From: Nocardioides sp. NBC_00368
GTDB taxonomy: Bacteria > Actinomycetota > Actinomycetes > Propionibacteriales > Nocardioidaceae
Reading direction: 5' to 3'
NCBI RefSeq assembly: GCF_036090055.1
Contig: NZ_CP107970.1
Span: forward strand, 4,485,001-4,549,000
DNA length: 64,000 nt
The notes beneath the pieces are model-generated. The model made no database searches, was not told the origin of the DNA, and saw only the letters and a program-made list of their open reading frames with translations. Made by a program: the position numbers and the translations under genes. Within the stretch, counting starts at the first letter, position 1, and every line of letters begins with the position of its first letter. Shown in pieces: positions 1 to 10,500 of this stretch.

Positions 1-2640
<2,640 letters not shown>

Positions 2641-2751
2641 TAAACCCTCAACAAAAACAACAAACGAAGACCGTCAAGTCTCGCGTCCACAACCAACTGT
2701 TGTAACACAGGTTTGGTCACCCCCCTGAGTGTGGGGAGAGTGATCTCAAGA

Positions 2752-2869
2752 GTTACGGCGGCCATAGCGAAGGGGAAATACCCGGTCCCATCCCGAACCC
2801 GGAAGTCAAGCCCTTCAGCGCCGATGGTACTGCAACCGAGAGGCTGTGGGAGAGTAGGACGCCGCCGGA
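2752..2869 (+). rRNA. rrf: 5S ribosomal RNA
   Basis: A 118-base 5S gene begins guuacggcggccauagcg and ends with the complementary gccgccggac strand. The conserved loop segments (cccggucccauccc, ggaagucaag, and the gaugguacug arm) are all present. It lies about 110 bases behind the 23S 3' end, as expected for an rrn operon, and is followed at once by a strong terminator. Boundaries are set by pairing of the terminal helix and may be off by one or two bases. Confidence 0.96.
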
Positions 2870-2880
2870 CATAACTTTGC

Positions 2881-2910
2881 GCAGGGCCACCTCTTCGGAG
2901 GTGGCCCTGC
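2881..2910 (+). terminator. rrn operon terminator hairpin
   Basis: Perfect 13-bp stem closed by a UUCG tetraloop (arms 2881-2893 and 2898-2910), starting about 11 bases after the 5S gene. There is no long U tract, which is common for actinobacterial terminators. Confidence 0.9.
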
Positions 2911-3064
2911 TGCCATTTGTGCCTGTTTTCAATGCCAGTATCGAGCTTGTCGAGATGCTGGAGACGGTCTCTTCGCGCCACGCCAGGTTGACGTGGCCTG
3001 CGTCACGGGGTCCAATGTCATAGTTGCAGTCCGTACGTTTCAACATCTCGAACTAGGAGTTCCC

Positions 3065-3142
3065 ATGGTCAAGAAGCTGCTCATCGCTGCCGTTGTTGCC
3101 GCGGGTCTCGGTGTGGCCATCAAGCTGGTCACCAGCCGCTGA
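3065..3142 (+). CDS. Very small hydrophobic protein (25 aa)
   Basis: A 25-codon frame starts ATG at 3065 behind a good Shine-Dalgarno (aggag, about 7 bases upstream) and ends TGA at 3142. The product is a Lys-Lys start (MVKKLL), then an Ala/Val/Gly/Ile hydrophobic stretch long enough for one membrane helix, and a short basic tail (KLVTSR). A wobble-containing hairpin follows 17 bases downstream. It resembles in character the N-terminal anchor of small actinobacterial DLW-39-type proteins but is shorter and lacks the DLW signature, so no family is claimed. The ribosome-binding site and terminator make translation plausible; function is unknown. Confidence 0.5.
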   Translation: MVKKLLIAAVVAAGLGVAIKLVTSR

Positions 3143-3158
3143 CCCAGAGCTTCCGCAA

Positions 3159-3187
3159 CTGCCCGGTGCCCTCGAGGTGCCGGGCAG
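3159..3187. terminator. Bidirectional terminator between small ORF and MFS gene
   Basis: A 12-bp stem (two G-U wobbles) with a 5-base loop, arms 3159-3170 and 3176-3187. It sits between the converging ends of the 25-aa gene and the MFS gene, so it could serve both. Confidence 0.6.
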
Positions 3188-3190
3188 CTG

Positions 3191-4483
3191 TCATTTGCTG
3201 CCCTGCGATGCTTCCTCGTCCGGCGTGATCGGAGCAGAGGCGGCCGGCTCCTCCTTCGGGACGTCGACCTCGGCGAGAGAACGGCGCGCACCGGGGATCG
3301 CGAGGATCCCGGCCACCACCAGGAAGAGGAGCAGGCCAGCGAGCACGAGCAGTGACTCGACGGAGAACTGGTCCGCAAGGGGACCGAAGACGACCATGGA
3401 CAGCGGCATGGCGACCGACATGACGATCCCGAGGATGCCGAAGACACGTCCCTGCATCTCCGGCACCACCCGCTCCTGCAGGATCGTGATCGCCGGCGTG
3501 CTGAGCGCCGAGAAGAACACTCCGATCAGCAGCCCGAAGACGAAGAAGACCCACATGTTCGTCGAGACGCCCAGGCCGACGACCAGCAACCCGATGAGAA
3601 TGACGGAGCCAACCATCAGGCGCATGCGGTGGACGATCTTGGGTCCGAGGACTGCCATCGCGGCTCCGCCGGCGAGCATGCCGAAACCCCAGAACAGCTC
3701 GTTCGCGGTCAGCTTCCAGACCTCGTCGCCGAAGGTACGGGTGACCATCAGCGGAGTCAGGTAGGAGGGCGCTCCGACCATGAGCATGACCAGCGTGAAG
3801 AGGATGAGGATCCAACGTACGTGCGCGTGGGTGGAGACGTACTTCAGGCCGGCACGCAGGTCGCCGAAGTAGGAGACCTCTCCCTGGTCGGAGCGTACGA
3901 GACGGGCGACCGGGACGAGGGCGAGCAGCCCTACGCCTATCAGGGCTGTGATCGCGTCGATGAAGAAGACGGCGACGATGTCCATGCTGGCGTAGATGAC
4001 CGCTGCGAGCGCCGGAGCCAGGAGCGTCATCGCGGACTGGATGGTCTGGAAGGCTCCGTTGATCCGGAGCAGCTGGGACTCCGGTGCGATCTGCGGGATC
4101 ATCGCGGTCACCGCGGGCATCTGGATGCCGGCGAAGACCGATCGGATGGCCAGGGCGAGATAGATGATCCAGAGGTCGTCGATCCCGCTCGCCATCAGGC
4201 CGGCCAGGATCAGGGTTGCGACCGCGATCGTGGCGTCCGAGCCCATGATGAGGAACTTGCGGTGATGGCGGTCTGCCCAGACGCCGCCGAAGATCGACAT
4301 GAACGCCTGCGGGAGCATCCCGAACACGAGGCTGAGCATCAGCACGGACCCGGAACGGGTCTCGATGGTGAGGTGCCACATCACGGCGTACATCACCAGC
4401 ATCGAGCCGAGCAGGGAGACCGTCTGGCCGGCGAGGAAGATCGCTGCGTTGCGCCTCCAGCCGGAAAGCTCGTCGGCGGGCAT
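3191..4483 (-). CDS. MFS transporter, probable siderophore-type exporter
   Basis: 430-aa polytopic membrane protein of the major facilitator superfamily, with the usual run of about 12 hydrophobic helices. The cytoplasmic loop after helix 2 reads GVWADRHHRKFLI, the typical MFS GxxaDrxxRr motif. Overall layout matches the MFS_3/EntS-like efflux group. The start ATG at 4483 follows an aagg-type ribosome site. The gene is divergent from a siderophore-interacting protein, and the 104-base gap contains an IdeR/DtxR-type iron box. This makes export of a siderophore or handling of an iron chelate the best inference. No siderophore biosynthesis gene is adjacent, so a macrolide or other drug exporter remains possible. 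Confidence 0.85.
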   Translation of the reverse strand: MPADELSGWRRNAAIFLAGQTVSLLGSMLVMYAVMWHLTIETRSGSVLMLSLVFGMLPQAFMSIFGGVWADRHHRKFLIMGSDATIAVATLILAGLMASGIDDLWIIYLALAIRSVFAGIQMPAVTAMIPQIAPESQLLRINGAFQTIQSAMTLLAPALAAVIYASMDIVAVFFIDAITALIGVGLLALVPVARLVRSDQGEVSYFGDLRAGLKYVSTHAHVRWILILFTLVMLMVGAPSYLTPLMVTRTFGDEVWKLTANELFWGFGMLAGGAAMAVLGPKIVHRMRLMVGSVILIGLLVVGLGVSTNMWVFFVFGLLIGVFFSALSTPAITILQERVVPEMQGRVFGILGIVMSVAMPLSMVVFGPLADQFSVESLLVLAGLLLFLVVAGILAIPGARRSLAEVDVPKEEPAASAPITPDEEASQGSK

Positions 4484-4548
4484 GGCGTCCAGCCTTTACC
4501 CGGACGCAGGGGGCGTCAACCGACTTTGGTCTCGCCGCCTTTGGGGTC

Positions 4549-4567
4549 CTAGGTAAGGTAAGCCTAA
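4549..4567. promoter_or_regulatory. IdeR/DtxR-type iron box
   Basis: The 19 bases ctaggtaaggtaagcctaa match 14 of 19 positions of the DtxR/IdeR consensus TTAGGTTAGGCTAACCTAA. The box lies about 20 bases before the siderophore-interacting protein start and 65 bases before the MFS start, so it can repress both when iron is plentiful. Confidence 0.8.
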
Positions 4568-4587
4568 CTTTACGAAGAGGAGTGGGC

Positions 4588-5388
4588 ATGGGATTCGACG
4601 ACGGTCGGAAGCTGAAAGGTCTGTACGCCGCCGAGGTGCTGCACAACAAGCAGGTCACCCCGCACATGGTGCGGCTCACCCTGGCCGGCGACGACCTGCG
4701 GCGCTTCCCGCAGCGTGGCTTCGACCAGTGGTTCCGGCTCTTCCTTCCACGACCGGGTGGCGCGGCCACAAACTTCGACGTGGTGCCCGAGAAGCTCGGG
4801 ACGATCGACTACCTCAAGTACATGAGGCATGGTGACCGGCCGCCGCTGCGCAACTACACGGTGCGCGAGCACCGTCCCGAGCTTGGCGAGATCGACGTCG
4901 ACTTCGTCGTCCACGGCGACATCGGGATAGCCGGCCCGTGGGCGCGTACGGCACAGCCCGGGGAGCGGGTCGTGCTCATGGACCAGGGCACGGGCTTCGA
5001 CTTCGCGCCGGACGCCTCGTTCCATCTGCTCGTCGGTGACGAGTCAGCGCTTCCGGCGATCCTGGGGATCCTCCGGGACATGCCGCGGGACGCTCGAGGG
5101 CTGGCGATCATCGAGATCCCGGACATGGCCGACGTCCAGGACGTCTCCGGGCCGGACGGGGTCGAGGTGCGGTGGCTGCCGCGGGGCGACTCCGCCGATC
5201 AGGCCGGAGCTCTGGCGATCGCCGAGGTGAAGTCGTTCACGCCCGAGGAGCCGGCCACGCTCTCCGCCTATCTCGTCGGCGAGCGGACGATCCCGGCCGA
5301 GGGACGGCGGCATCTGGTCTCGCTCGGCGTCCCCAAGTCGCGGATCACGTTCGTCGGCTATTGGCGGCTCGGCAAGGCGCAGGCATAA
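4588..5388 (+). CDS. Siderophore-interacting protein (FAD-dependent ferric-siderophore reductase)
   Basis: 266-aa protein of the SIP/ViuB family, which releases iron from ferric siderophores by reduction in the cytoplasm. The N-terminal FAD-binding barrel carries the family motif LRNYTVRE (about residues 87-94), preceded by a Phe/Arg-rich strand. The C-terminal NAD(P)H-binding half contains the typical GDESALPAI segment and ends in a GYWRLGKA motif characteristic of the family. I prefer ATG at 4588, which is 6 bases behind gaggag, over an in-frame GTG at 4582 that overlaps that ribosome site. The upstream iron box indicates IdeR control. The gene converges on an Nramp gene across a palindrome. 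Confidence 0.93.
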   Translation: MGFDDGRKLKGLYAAEVLHNKQVTPHMVRLTLAGDDLRRFPQRGFDQWFRLFLPRPGGAATNFDVVPEKLGTIDYLKYMRHGDRPPLRNYTVREHRPELGEIDVDFVVHGDIGIAGPWARTAQPGERVVLMDQGTGFDFAPDASFHLLVGDESALPAILGILRDMPRDARGLAIIEIPDMADVQDVSGPDGVEVRWLPRGDSADQAGALAIAEVKSFTPEEPATLSAYLVGERTIPAEGRRHLVSLGVPKSRITFVGYWRLGKAQA

Positions 5389-5427
5389 CCGTCCAGACGC
5401 CGAGTCGGCTCATCCTGACCAAGAACA

Positions 5428-5465
5428 CCGCCGAGTCGGCTCGTCATGACGAGCCGACTCGGCGG
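5428..5465. repeat. 38-bp perfect palindrome between convergent genes, flanked by imperfect copies
   Basis: Arms 5428-5446 and 5447-5465 are exact reverse complements with no spacer; the arm starts ccgccgagtcggctcgtca. A direct imperfect copy of the arm lies just upstream (about 5399-5419) and an inverted imperfect copy just downstream (about 5472-5494), giving nested inverted repeats. It separates two converging genes and probably acts as a bidirectional terminator. Confidence 0.85.
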
Positions 5466-5494
5466 GTTGTCGGTCAGTTCGAGCCGCCTCGGCG

Positions 5495-6760
5495 TCAGCC
5501 GAGGAGGTCGGTGATGGAGGTGCGTACCTGATCGAAGGCGAGCCAGGCGAAGAGCAGGGCACAGATGATGAGGCCGATGTTGGAGGCCCACTTGTTGCGC
5601 CACTCCGCCGGGGTGTGGCTGGTGTTGAGGAGCCAGAGCAGCGTGATCGCCAGGAATGGCATGAAGAACGCGCCCAGGACTCCGTAGATGAGGATCAGCC
5701 AGGTGGGCTGGTCGGCCAGCAGGAGCCAGATCATCGGGGGGAAGGTCAGCCAGAGGATGTAGGAGCGGTACCAGATCCCGCCGCTCTTGGCCTCGGGCTC
5801 GTCCGCCTTGCCGCGGACCGTGCCCATGAAGTCGGCGAACATCAGGCTGACGCCGTTCCAGACGCCGACCAGGGACGACATCGCCGCCGCCCAGAAGCCG
5901 ATCAGGAACAGCTTGCCGAACCAGTTGCCGTAGCGGTCGGCGAGCACCTTGGACAGGTCGAGCATGCCCTGGTCGCCGGTGCCGATGGCGATCTGGGCCG
6001 AGTAGAGCAGCTCGGCGCCGACGATGAGGGTCGCGACCACGAAGATGCCGGTCACGACGTACGCCGTGGTGTTGTCGAGCCGCATCACGCGCATGAAGCT
6101 CGGGGTGCTCCAGCCCTTCTCGCGCAGCCAGTAGCCGTAGGCGGCCAGGGTGATCGTGCCGCCGACGCCGCCGGCGACCGAGAGCAGGTTCACCAGCGAG
6201 CCCTCCGGGATGGTCGGGACGAGGCCCTTGAGGAGATCCGGAAGGTTGGGCACGGTGATGATCGCGGCAGCGACCATGGTGACGAACATGATGCCGACCA
6301 GGACCGCGAGGAACTTCTCGAAGAGCCCGTAGCGGCCGGCCCATACGATGGCGAGACCGATCAGGCCGGAGAGGATGCCCCAGACCTTCACCGAGGCGAA
6401 CGAGAAGAGCGCCGCCAGCGCCAGGCCGGTGCCCGCCATCGCCGCGGCACCGTAGATGAAGCCCCAGATCACGATGTAGGGGCCGAAGTAGATCGTCGTC
6501 CAGATGCCCAGACGCCGCCAGCCCTGGAAGATCGTCTCGCCGGTGGCCAGACTGTAGCGTCCGGCGCCTTCGACGAGCACCACCTTGAGCACGCAGCCGA
6601 TGACGACGGCCCACAGCAGGGCGTAGCCGTACTTGCTACCGGCGATCAGGGTGGCGACCAGGTCGGCGGCGCCGACACCGGTCGCGGCCACGACGAGGCC
6701 AGGACCCAGGATCCGCCAGCGTGGGGTTTCGGACGTCTCGATCCTTGCTGCTTGTGACAT
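5495..6760 (-). CDS. Divergent Nramp-family metal transporter
   Basis: 421-aa membrane protein with about 11 hydrophobic helices and the overall Nramp (LeuT-fold) layout. The first helix reads GPGLVVAATGVGAADLVAT where canonical Nramps have DPGN, and the sixth-helix region (GGTITLAAYGYWLREKG) lacks the MPH motif. The two main metal-ligand motifs for Mn2+/Fe2+ are thus replaced, as in Nramp-related subgroups that move other ions or none. It starts 21 bases after the stop of the ECF42 sigma gene on the same strand, so it probably belongs to the DGPF-sigma-Nramp unit. Substrate cannot be read from sequence. Confidence 0.85.
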   Translation of the reverse strand: MSQAARIETSETPRWRILGPGLVVAATGVGAADLVATLIAGSKYGYALLWAVVIGCVLKVVLVEGAGRYSLATGETIFQGWRRLGIWTTIYFGPYIVIWGFIYGAAAMAGTGLALAALFSFASVKVWGILSGLIGLAIVWAGRYGLFEKFLAVLVGIMFVTMVAAAIITVPNLPDLLKGLVPTIPEGSLVNLLSVAGGVGGTITLAAYGYWLREKGWSTPSFMRVMRLDNTTAYVVTGIFVVATLIVGAELLYSAQIAIGTGDQGMLDLSKVLADRYGNWFGKLFLIGFWAAAMSSLVGVWNGVSLMFADFMGTVRGKADEPEAKSGGIWYRSYILWLTFPPMIWLLLADQPTWLILIYGVLGAFFMPFLAITLLWLLNTSHTPAEWRNKWASNIGLIICALLFAWLAFDQVRTSITDLLG

Positions 6761-6781
6761 GAGCGACAGGTATACCCCGTT

Positions 6782-8011
6782 TTAGGGAAGGTCAGCGAGT
6801 TTTTGCCGAAGGACGGCACGCTCACGCTCGTTCGCGCACATCGATTCCGCCCGCTCCAGCTCCTCGCGCGCCTCGACGGTTCGGCCGAGCCGGCGCAGCA
6901 GCTCGCCGCGTACGGTCGGGAGGAGATGGGTGTGGTCGAGTCGCCTGTCCTCGGCGATCCGGTCGACCAGTTCCAGAGCTCGCAACGGTCCGTGGGCCAT
7001 CGCGACCGCCACGGCACGGTTGAGGTCGACGATCGGGTTGGGCGCGATGCGGCCCAGCGCCTCGTAGAGGACGATGATCCGCTCCCAGTCGGTGGTCTCC
7101 ACCGAGGCGGCCACCGCATGGGTGGCGGCGATCGCGGCCTGGAGACCATAGGGGCCGAGGCCGCGTGGAGTGGCCTGCTCGAGGGCGGCCCGGCCCCGGC
7201 GGATGGCTCCTTGGTCCCATCGGGTGCGGTCCTGCTCCTCGAGGAGGACCGGGTCACCGGCGGCGTCGAGGCGCGCCGGGAAGCGGGAGGCGGTGAGCTC
7301 CATGAGCGCGAGCAGCCCGTACGCCTCGGGCTCGTCGGGCAGCACGCCGATCAGCACGCGGGTCAGCCTGCGTGCCTCGCGGGCGAGGTCGGTGCGGATC
7401 AGATCCTCGCCGGACGTGGCGGTGGAGCCCTCGGTGAAGATCAGGTAGAGGACGTTGAGCACGCCGGCGAGCCGCTGCCGGCGCTCGTCGGGCGAGGGCA
7501 CCTCGAAGGGCACCTTCGCCGCCGCGATCGTCTTCTTGGCGCGGGTGATCCGAGCCTGGATCGTCGGCACCGGCACCAGGAAGGCCCGGGCGATCTCCTC
7601 GCTGCTCAGACCGCCGACCACCCGCAGGGTGAGCGCCACCCGGGCCTCCTTGGACAGCACCGGGTGGCAGGAGACGAACATCAGCGCGAGGACGTCGTCG
7701 TCGATCCGTTCGACATCCAGGTCGTCGGCGTACGCCTCGTCCTGGTCATGGGCGATGGCCTCGTACTTCTCGCGCTGGACGCCGGCGCGGCGGATCGTGT
7801 CGATGGCCCGCCGCTTGGCCGTGGTCATCAGCCAGCCGACCGGGTTGGCCGGCTGGCCGTCGCGTGGCCAGGAGACCAGCGCCTCCGCGAGGGCCTCCTG
7901 GGCCGCGTCCTCGGCGAGGGCGAAGTCGCCGGTGTAACGCGCGAGCGCGCCGACGATACGGGCGGACTCGATACGCCAGATCGCCTCGACGGCGCGCGTC
8001 GCGTCACTCAT
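6782..8011 (-). CDS. ECF42-type RNA polymerase sigma factor
   Basis: 409-aa ECF sigma factor with a long C-terminal extension. Region 2 carries DAAQEALAEAL and the WLMTTAKRRAIDTIRR core-binding/-10 segment. Region 4 carries GGLSSEEIARAFLVPVPT. About 230 residues of helical, TPR-like repeats follow (LMELTASR, LNRAVAVAMAHGP). This extension and the adjacent DGPF gene define the ECF42 group, which has no classical anti-sigma factor. ATG at 8011 follows aaggag. The gene lies 27 bases behind the DGPF gene. The extension is thought to control activity in this group. Confidence 0.93.
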   Translation of the reverse strand: MSDATRAVEAIWRIESARIVGALARYTGDFALAEDAAQEALAEALVSWPRDGQPANPVGWLMTTAKRRAIDTIRRAGVQREKYEAIAHDQDEAYADDLDVERIDDDVLALMFVSCHPVLSKEARVALTLRVVGGLSSEEIARAFLVPVPTIQARITRAKKTIAAAKVPFEVPSPDERRQRLAGVLNVLYLIFTEGSTATSGEDLIRTDLAREARRLTRVLIGVLPDEPEAYGLLALMELTASRFPARLDAAGDPVLLEEQDRTRWDQGAIRRGRAALEQATPRGLGPYGLQAAIAATHAVAASVETTDWERIIVLYEALGRIAPNPIVDLNRAVAVAMAHGPLRALELVDRIAEDRRLDHTHLLPTVRGELLRRLGRTVEAREELERAESMCANERERAVLRQKLADLP

Positions 8012-8038
8012 CGGTTTCTCCTTCGGTGGTCTCGACCC

Positions 8039-8467
8039 TCAGAGCTGTCCGTTCTTGGTCCGCCAGTCGAGCTCCTTCTGGATCCAGGGGTTGTCCTGGG
8101 GAAACTCGTCGATCGTCGGCACCCGGCGGATCTCGACGGCGGAGCCGGGGAAGTAGCTGAGCCGCTTCGCCCACTCCACGGCCTCCTCCTTCGAGGCGAC
8201 GGAGATCAGATAGAAGCCGCCGAAGAGCTCCTTGGTCTCGCCGTAGGGACCGTCGGTGACCACCGGCGGCTCGTCGGCGTCGGCGTAGGTGACGACGGTG
8301 TGCTCCTCCGGGTCCAGACCCTCCATCGCGAGCAGCACACCCGACTTGATGAGCTCGTCGTTGAGTTGACCCATCTTCTCGAGCATCTGCTCGAAGGGGA
8401 TCTCGGCCATCGCGGCGTTCTGCTTGTCCTCGTCGATGGTCCGCCAGATCAGCATGTACTTCGGCAT
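8039..8467 (-). CDS. DGPF-domain (YCII-related) protein paired with ECF42 sigma
   Basis: 142-aa small soluble protein of the YCII-related family, with the DGPF-type motif as TDGPYGETKELFGGFYL and a beta-strand-rich N-terminus (MPKYMLIWRTI). ATG at 8467 is preceded by aggag. DGPF proteins are the standard partners and transcriptional targets of ECF42 sigma factors; their biochemical role is not established. A TGTCGA / TCGACC promoter pair lies about 50 bases upstream, consistent with activation by the downstream sigma factor and hence autoregulation of the operon. Confidence 0.9.
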   Translation of the reverse strand: MPKYMLIWRTIDEDKQNAAMAEIPFEQMLEKMGQLNDELIKSGVLLAMEGLDPEEHTVVTYADADEPPVVTDGPYGETKELFGGFYLISVASKEEAVEWAKRLSYFPGSAVEIRRVPTIDEFPQDNPWIQKELDWRTKNGQL

Positions 8468-8518
8468 CTCGGTTTCTCCTGTGTCGGTAGGGCCGTCTTG
8501 CCGGCCCGTTCACCCCTT

Positions 8519-8547
8519 GGTCGAACGAGGTCTACGCGGAATCGACA
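8519..8547 (-). promoter_or_regulatory. Predicted ECF42-dependent promoter
   Basis: On the minus strand, TGTCGA (8547-8542), 17 bases, then TCGACC (8524-8519). ECF42 target promoters are known to carry a TGTCGA -35 and a CGA-type -10. The spacing and the roughly 50-base distance to the DGPF start fit. Confidence 0.6.
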
Positions 8548-8619
8548 ACCTTGCCAAGAATATTTCTGACAAGAGTCTCGACAGGCTCGACCACCCGGGT
8601 TTCTGGGTAGGTTGGGGAC

Positions 8620-9504
8620 GTGAAGATCTCGCTGTGGCCCAACCTCGTCTTCCCCGCCGCCGACATCCTCGCCGAGGCGCAGGCGGCCGACCAGGCCGGC
8701 TGGTACGGCGTCTGGGTCGCCGACCACTACATGCCGAACACCGGCACCGAGGAGATCGACGACGGGCCGATGCACGAGGTCTGGGGAATCCTGCCGGCGC
8801 TCGCCGCGACCACCCAGAACGTACGCATCGGGCCGCTCGTCTCCCCGACGACGATCCACCACCCGGCGGTGCTCGCGAACCGGTCCGCGACGATCGACCA
8901 CATCGCGGGCGGGCGGTTCGTGCTCGGGATGGGCGCCGGTTGGCAGATCAACGAGCACAAGGCCTACGGCTTCGACCTGCCGGGCGCGAAGGTGCTCGTC
9001 GACCGGTTCGAGGAGGCGATCGAGGTCACTCGGTCGCTGCTCGACAAGCCGCGCACCACGTTCGAGGGGACTCACTTCCAGCTCACCGACGCGCCGTGCG
9101 AGCCGAAGCCCGTGGCGTCACCGCTGCCGATCCTGGTCGGTGCCAAGGGTCCGCGGATGCTCCGGGTCGTCGCCCGGCACGCCGACGAGTGGAACACCTG
9201 GGGCACCCCCGAGAGCGCCGGCGCGGTGCGCTCCAAGCTCCTGGAGGCCTGCGAGCAGGTCGGCCGCGACCCGTCCACGATCAGGACGACCACGAACCTG
9301 ATGCTCGATCTCGACGGCGCGAACCCGGGCTTCGCCAGGACGCAGACCGGCTCGGCCGGTGAGCTGCAGGACTTCGTCGGGCGCTACGTCGAGGCCGGCT
9401 TCGACGAGTTCATCCTGCCGACGTGGAACCTCGGGAAGACCGGTGCCGAGCGGATCGAGCGGGCCGCACAGCTCAAGGCCGAGGTGCTCGACCCGGCTCT
9501 CTAG
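8620..9504 (+). CDS. LLM-class F420-dependent oxidoreductase
   Basis: 294-aa luciferase-like (TIM-barrel) oxidoreductase. It shows the subgroup pattern MKISLWPNLVFP, a conserved VADHYMP strand, IGPLVSPTTIHHPAVLA, and the signature DHIAGGRFVLGMGAGW. Actinobacterial members usually use coenzyme F420 rather than FMN. The substrate is unknown. The start is GTG at 8620 (MKISLW). Its last bases overlap, tail to tail, the nicotianamine-synthase-like gene: the two stop codons share a tctaga sequence. It is divergent from the DGPF/ECF42 operon. Confidence 0.9.
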   Translation: MKISLWPNLVFPAADILAEAQAADQAGWYGVWVADHYMPNTGTEEIDDGPMHEVWGILPALAATTQNVRIGPLVSPTTIHHPAVLANRSATIDHIAGGRFVLGMGAGWQINEHKAYGFDLPGAKVLVDRFEEAIEVTRSLLDKPRTTFEGTHFQLTDAPCEPKPVASPLPILVGAKGPRMLRVVARHADEWNTWGTPESAGAVRSKLLEACEQVGRDPSTIRTTTNLMLDLDGANPGFARTQTGSAGELQDFVGRYVEAGFDEFILPTWNLGKTGAERIERAAQLKAEVLDPAL

Positions 9505-10421
9505 ACCGGCCGGGCGAGGATGGCGCTGTTGATCACGTCGGTCCCGGGGGCGTCGACCTCGGGGTTGGCCTCGGCCACCACGGTCAGGCCGGCCAGGGCC
9601 GCGGGGCCGACCCGCGGATAGAGCAGCGTACGCAGCCCCCGGGCGCTCCGCGCCAGGACGAGCCCGCCCGGGGCGAGGTGGGTGACCACCTTGCCGAGCA
9701 CGTCGGCCTTCGCGGCGTCATCGGATCCGACCAGGCCGGCGAGGAGCACGACGTCGACGGGGTGCGGTGGTGTGGCGGCCGCCGCCTCGGCGTGCTCGAA
9801 CGTCACGCCGGCGGCGCCCAGTCGCCCGAAGGCGGCGGCGGAGAGCCGGATGGCCTCCGGGTCGTGATCGACGCAGTGCACCGCGATGCCCTGCTCGGCC
9901 AGACAGAGCGCGGTCAGGGGCAGCGGCCCCGAGCCGAGGAGCAGGACGTGCCGCGGGTCGGTGCCCTGGCGGCGTACGGCCTGCAGCTCCATCTCCACCA
10001 GAAGCCGGTAGTTCTCGCGGTAGGGGAAGCGGGAGAACGCCTCGGCGGGGTCGGCGGCGCGCGCGATCCGGTCGGCCCAGACCCGCTCGAGGGCGTGCTC
10101 GCCGGCGGAGGCCACCGATCGGAATACCGCGGGTGAGCGAGACGGCGGCAACGCGGCCAGCACCGAGTCGGCGGCCGACTCGGGCACGCTCAGCACCTCG
10201 GTGACCAACCGGTGGAAGAGAGCGTTGACGACGATGCCGGGCGCCAGCGACTGCTGGGCGAGGAGGTCGTCGAGGGTGGAGACCAGGCGTTCGTCGACTG
10301 CTTCGAACGCTCCCGGATTCACAAGCGGCCACCATTCCATATCGGCGACGGCCGCTGCAGAGTGTTCCGCCGAGGAGACCCACTCCGCGGCACGGAAGTT
10401 TCTGGGACGATGTAGAACCAC
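9501..10421 (-). CDS. Nicotianamine-synthase-like protein
   Basis: 306 aa from a GTG start; an internal ATG at 10340 would give 279 aa. No clear ribosome site decides between them. The match to nicotianamine synthase (NAS) is motif by motif: FPYRENYRLLVEME (132-145), the S-adenosylmethionine loop LLGSGPLPLT (161-170), VDHDPEAIRLS (184-194), VDVVLLAGLVG (222-232), and LAPGGLVLARSARGLRTLLY (249-268). NAS enzymes transfer aminopropyl groups from SAM to make metal chelators; bacterial relatives feed metallophore pathways. No opine dehydrogenase is adjacent, so the product may be nicotianamine-like. The gene sits among metal transport genes. Confidence 0.85.
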   Translation of the reverse strand: MVLHRPRNFRAAEWVSSAEHSAAAVADMEWWPLVNPGAFEAVDERLVSTLDDLLAQQSLAPGIVVNALFHRLVTEVLSVPESAADSVLAALPPSRSPAVFRSVASAGEHALERVWADRIARAADPAEAFSRFPYRENYRLLVEMELQAVRRQGTDPRHVLLLGSGPLPLTALCLAEQGIAVHCVDHDPEAIRLSAAAFGRLGAAGVTFEHAEAAAATPPHPVDVVLLAGLVGSDDAAKADVLGKVVTHLAPGGLVLARSARGLRTLLYPRVGPAALAGLTVVAEANPEVDAPGTDVINSAILARPV

Positions 10422-10500
10422 GCCGGCCGGCTACGACGTATCCCCCGTAAGCACGCCTACGGAAGGTGCCTGCGACAGGCGCCGTCGAAAGGGAAGAGTC

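Noticed and set aside
9501..10421. Staphylopine-type metallophore operon
   Set aside because: Only the NAS-like gene is present; no opine dehydrogenase, exporter or ABC importer of that system is adjacent.
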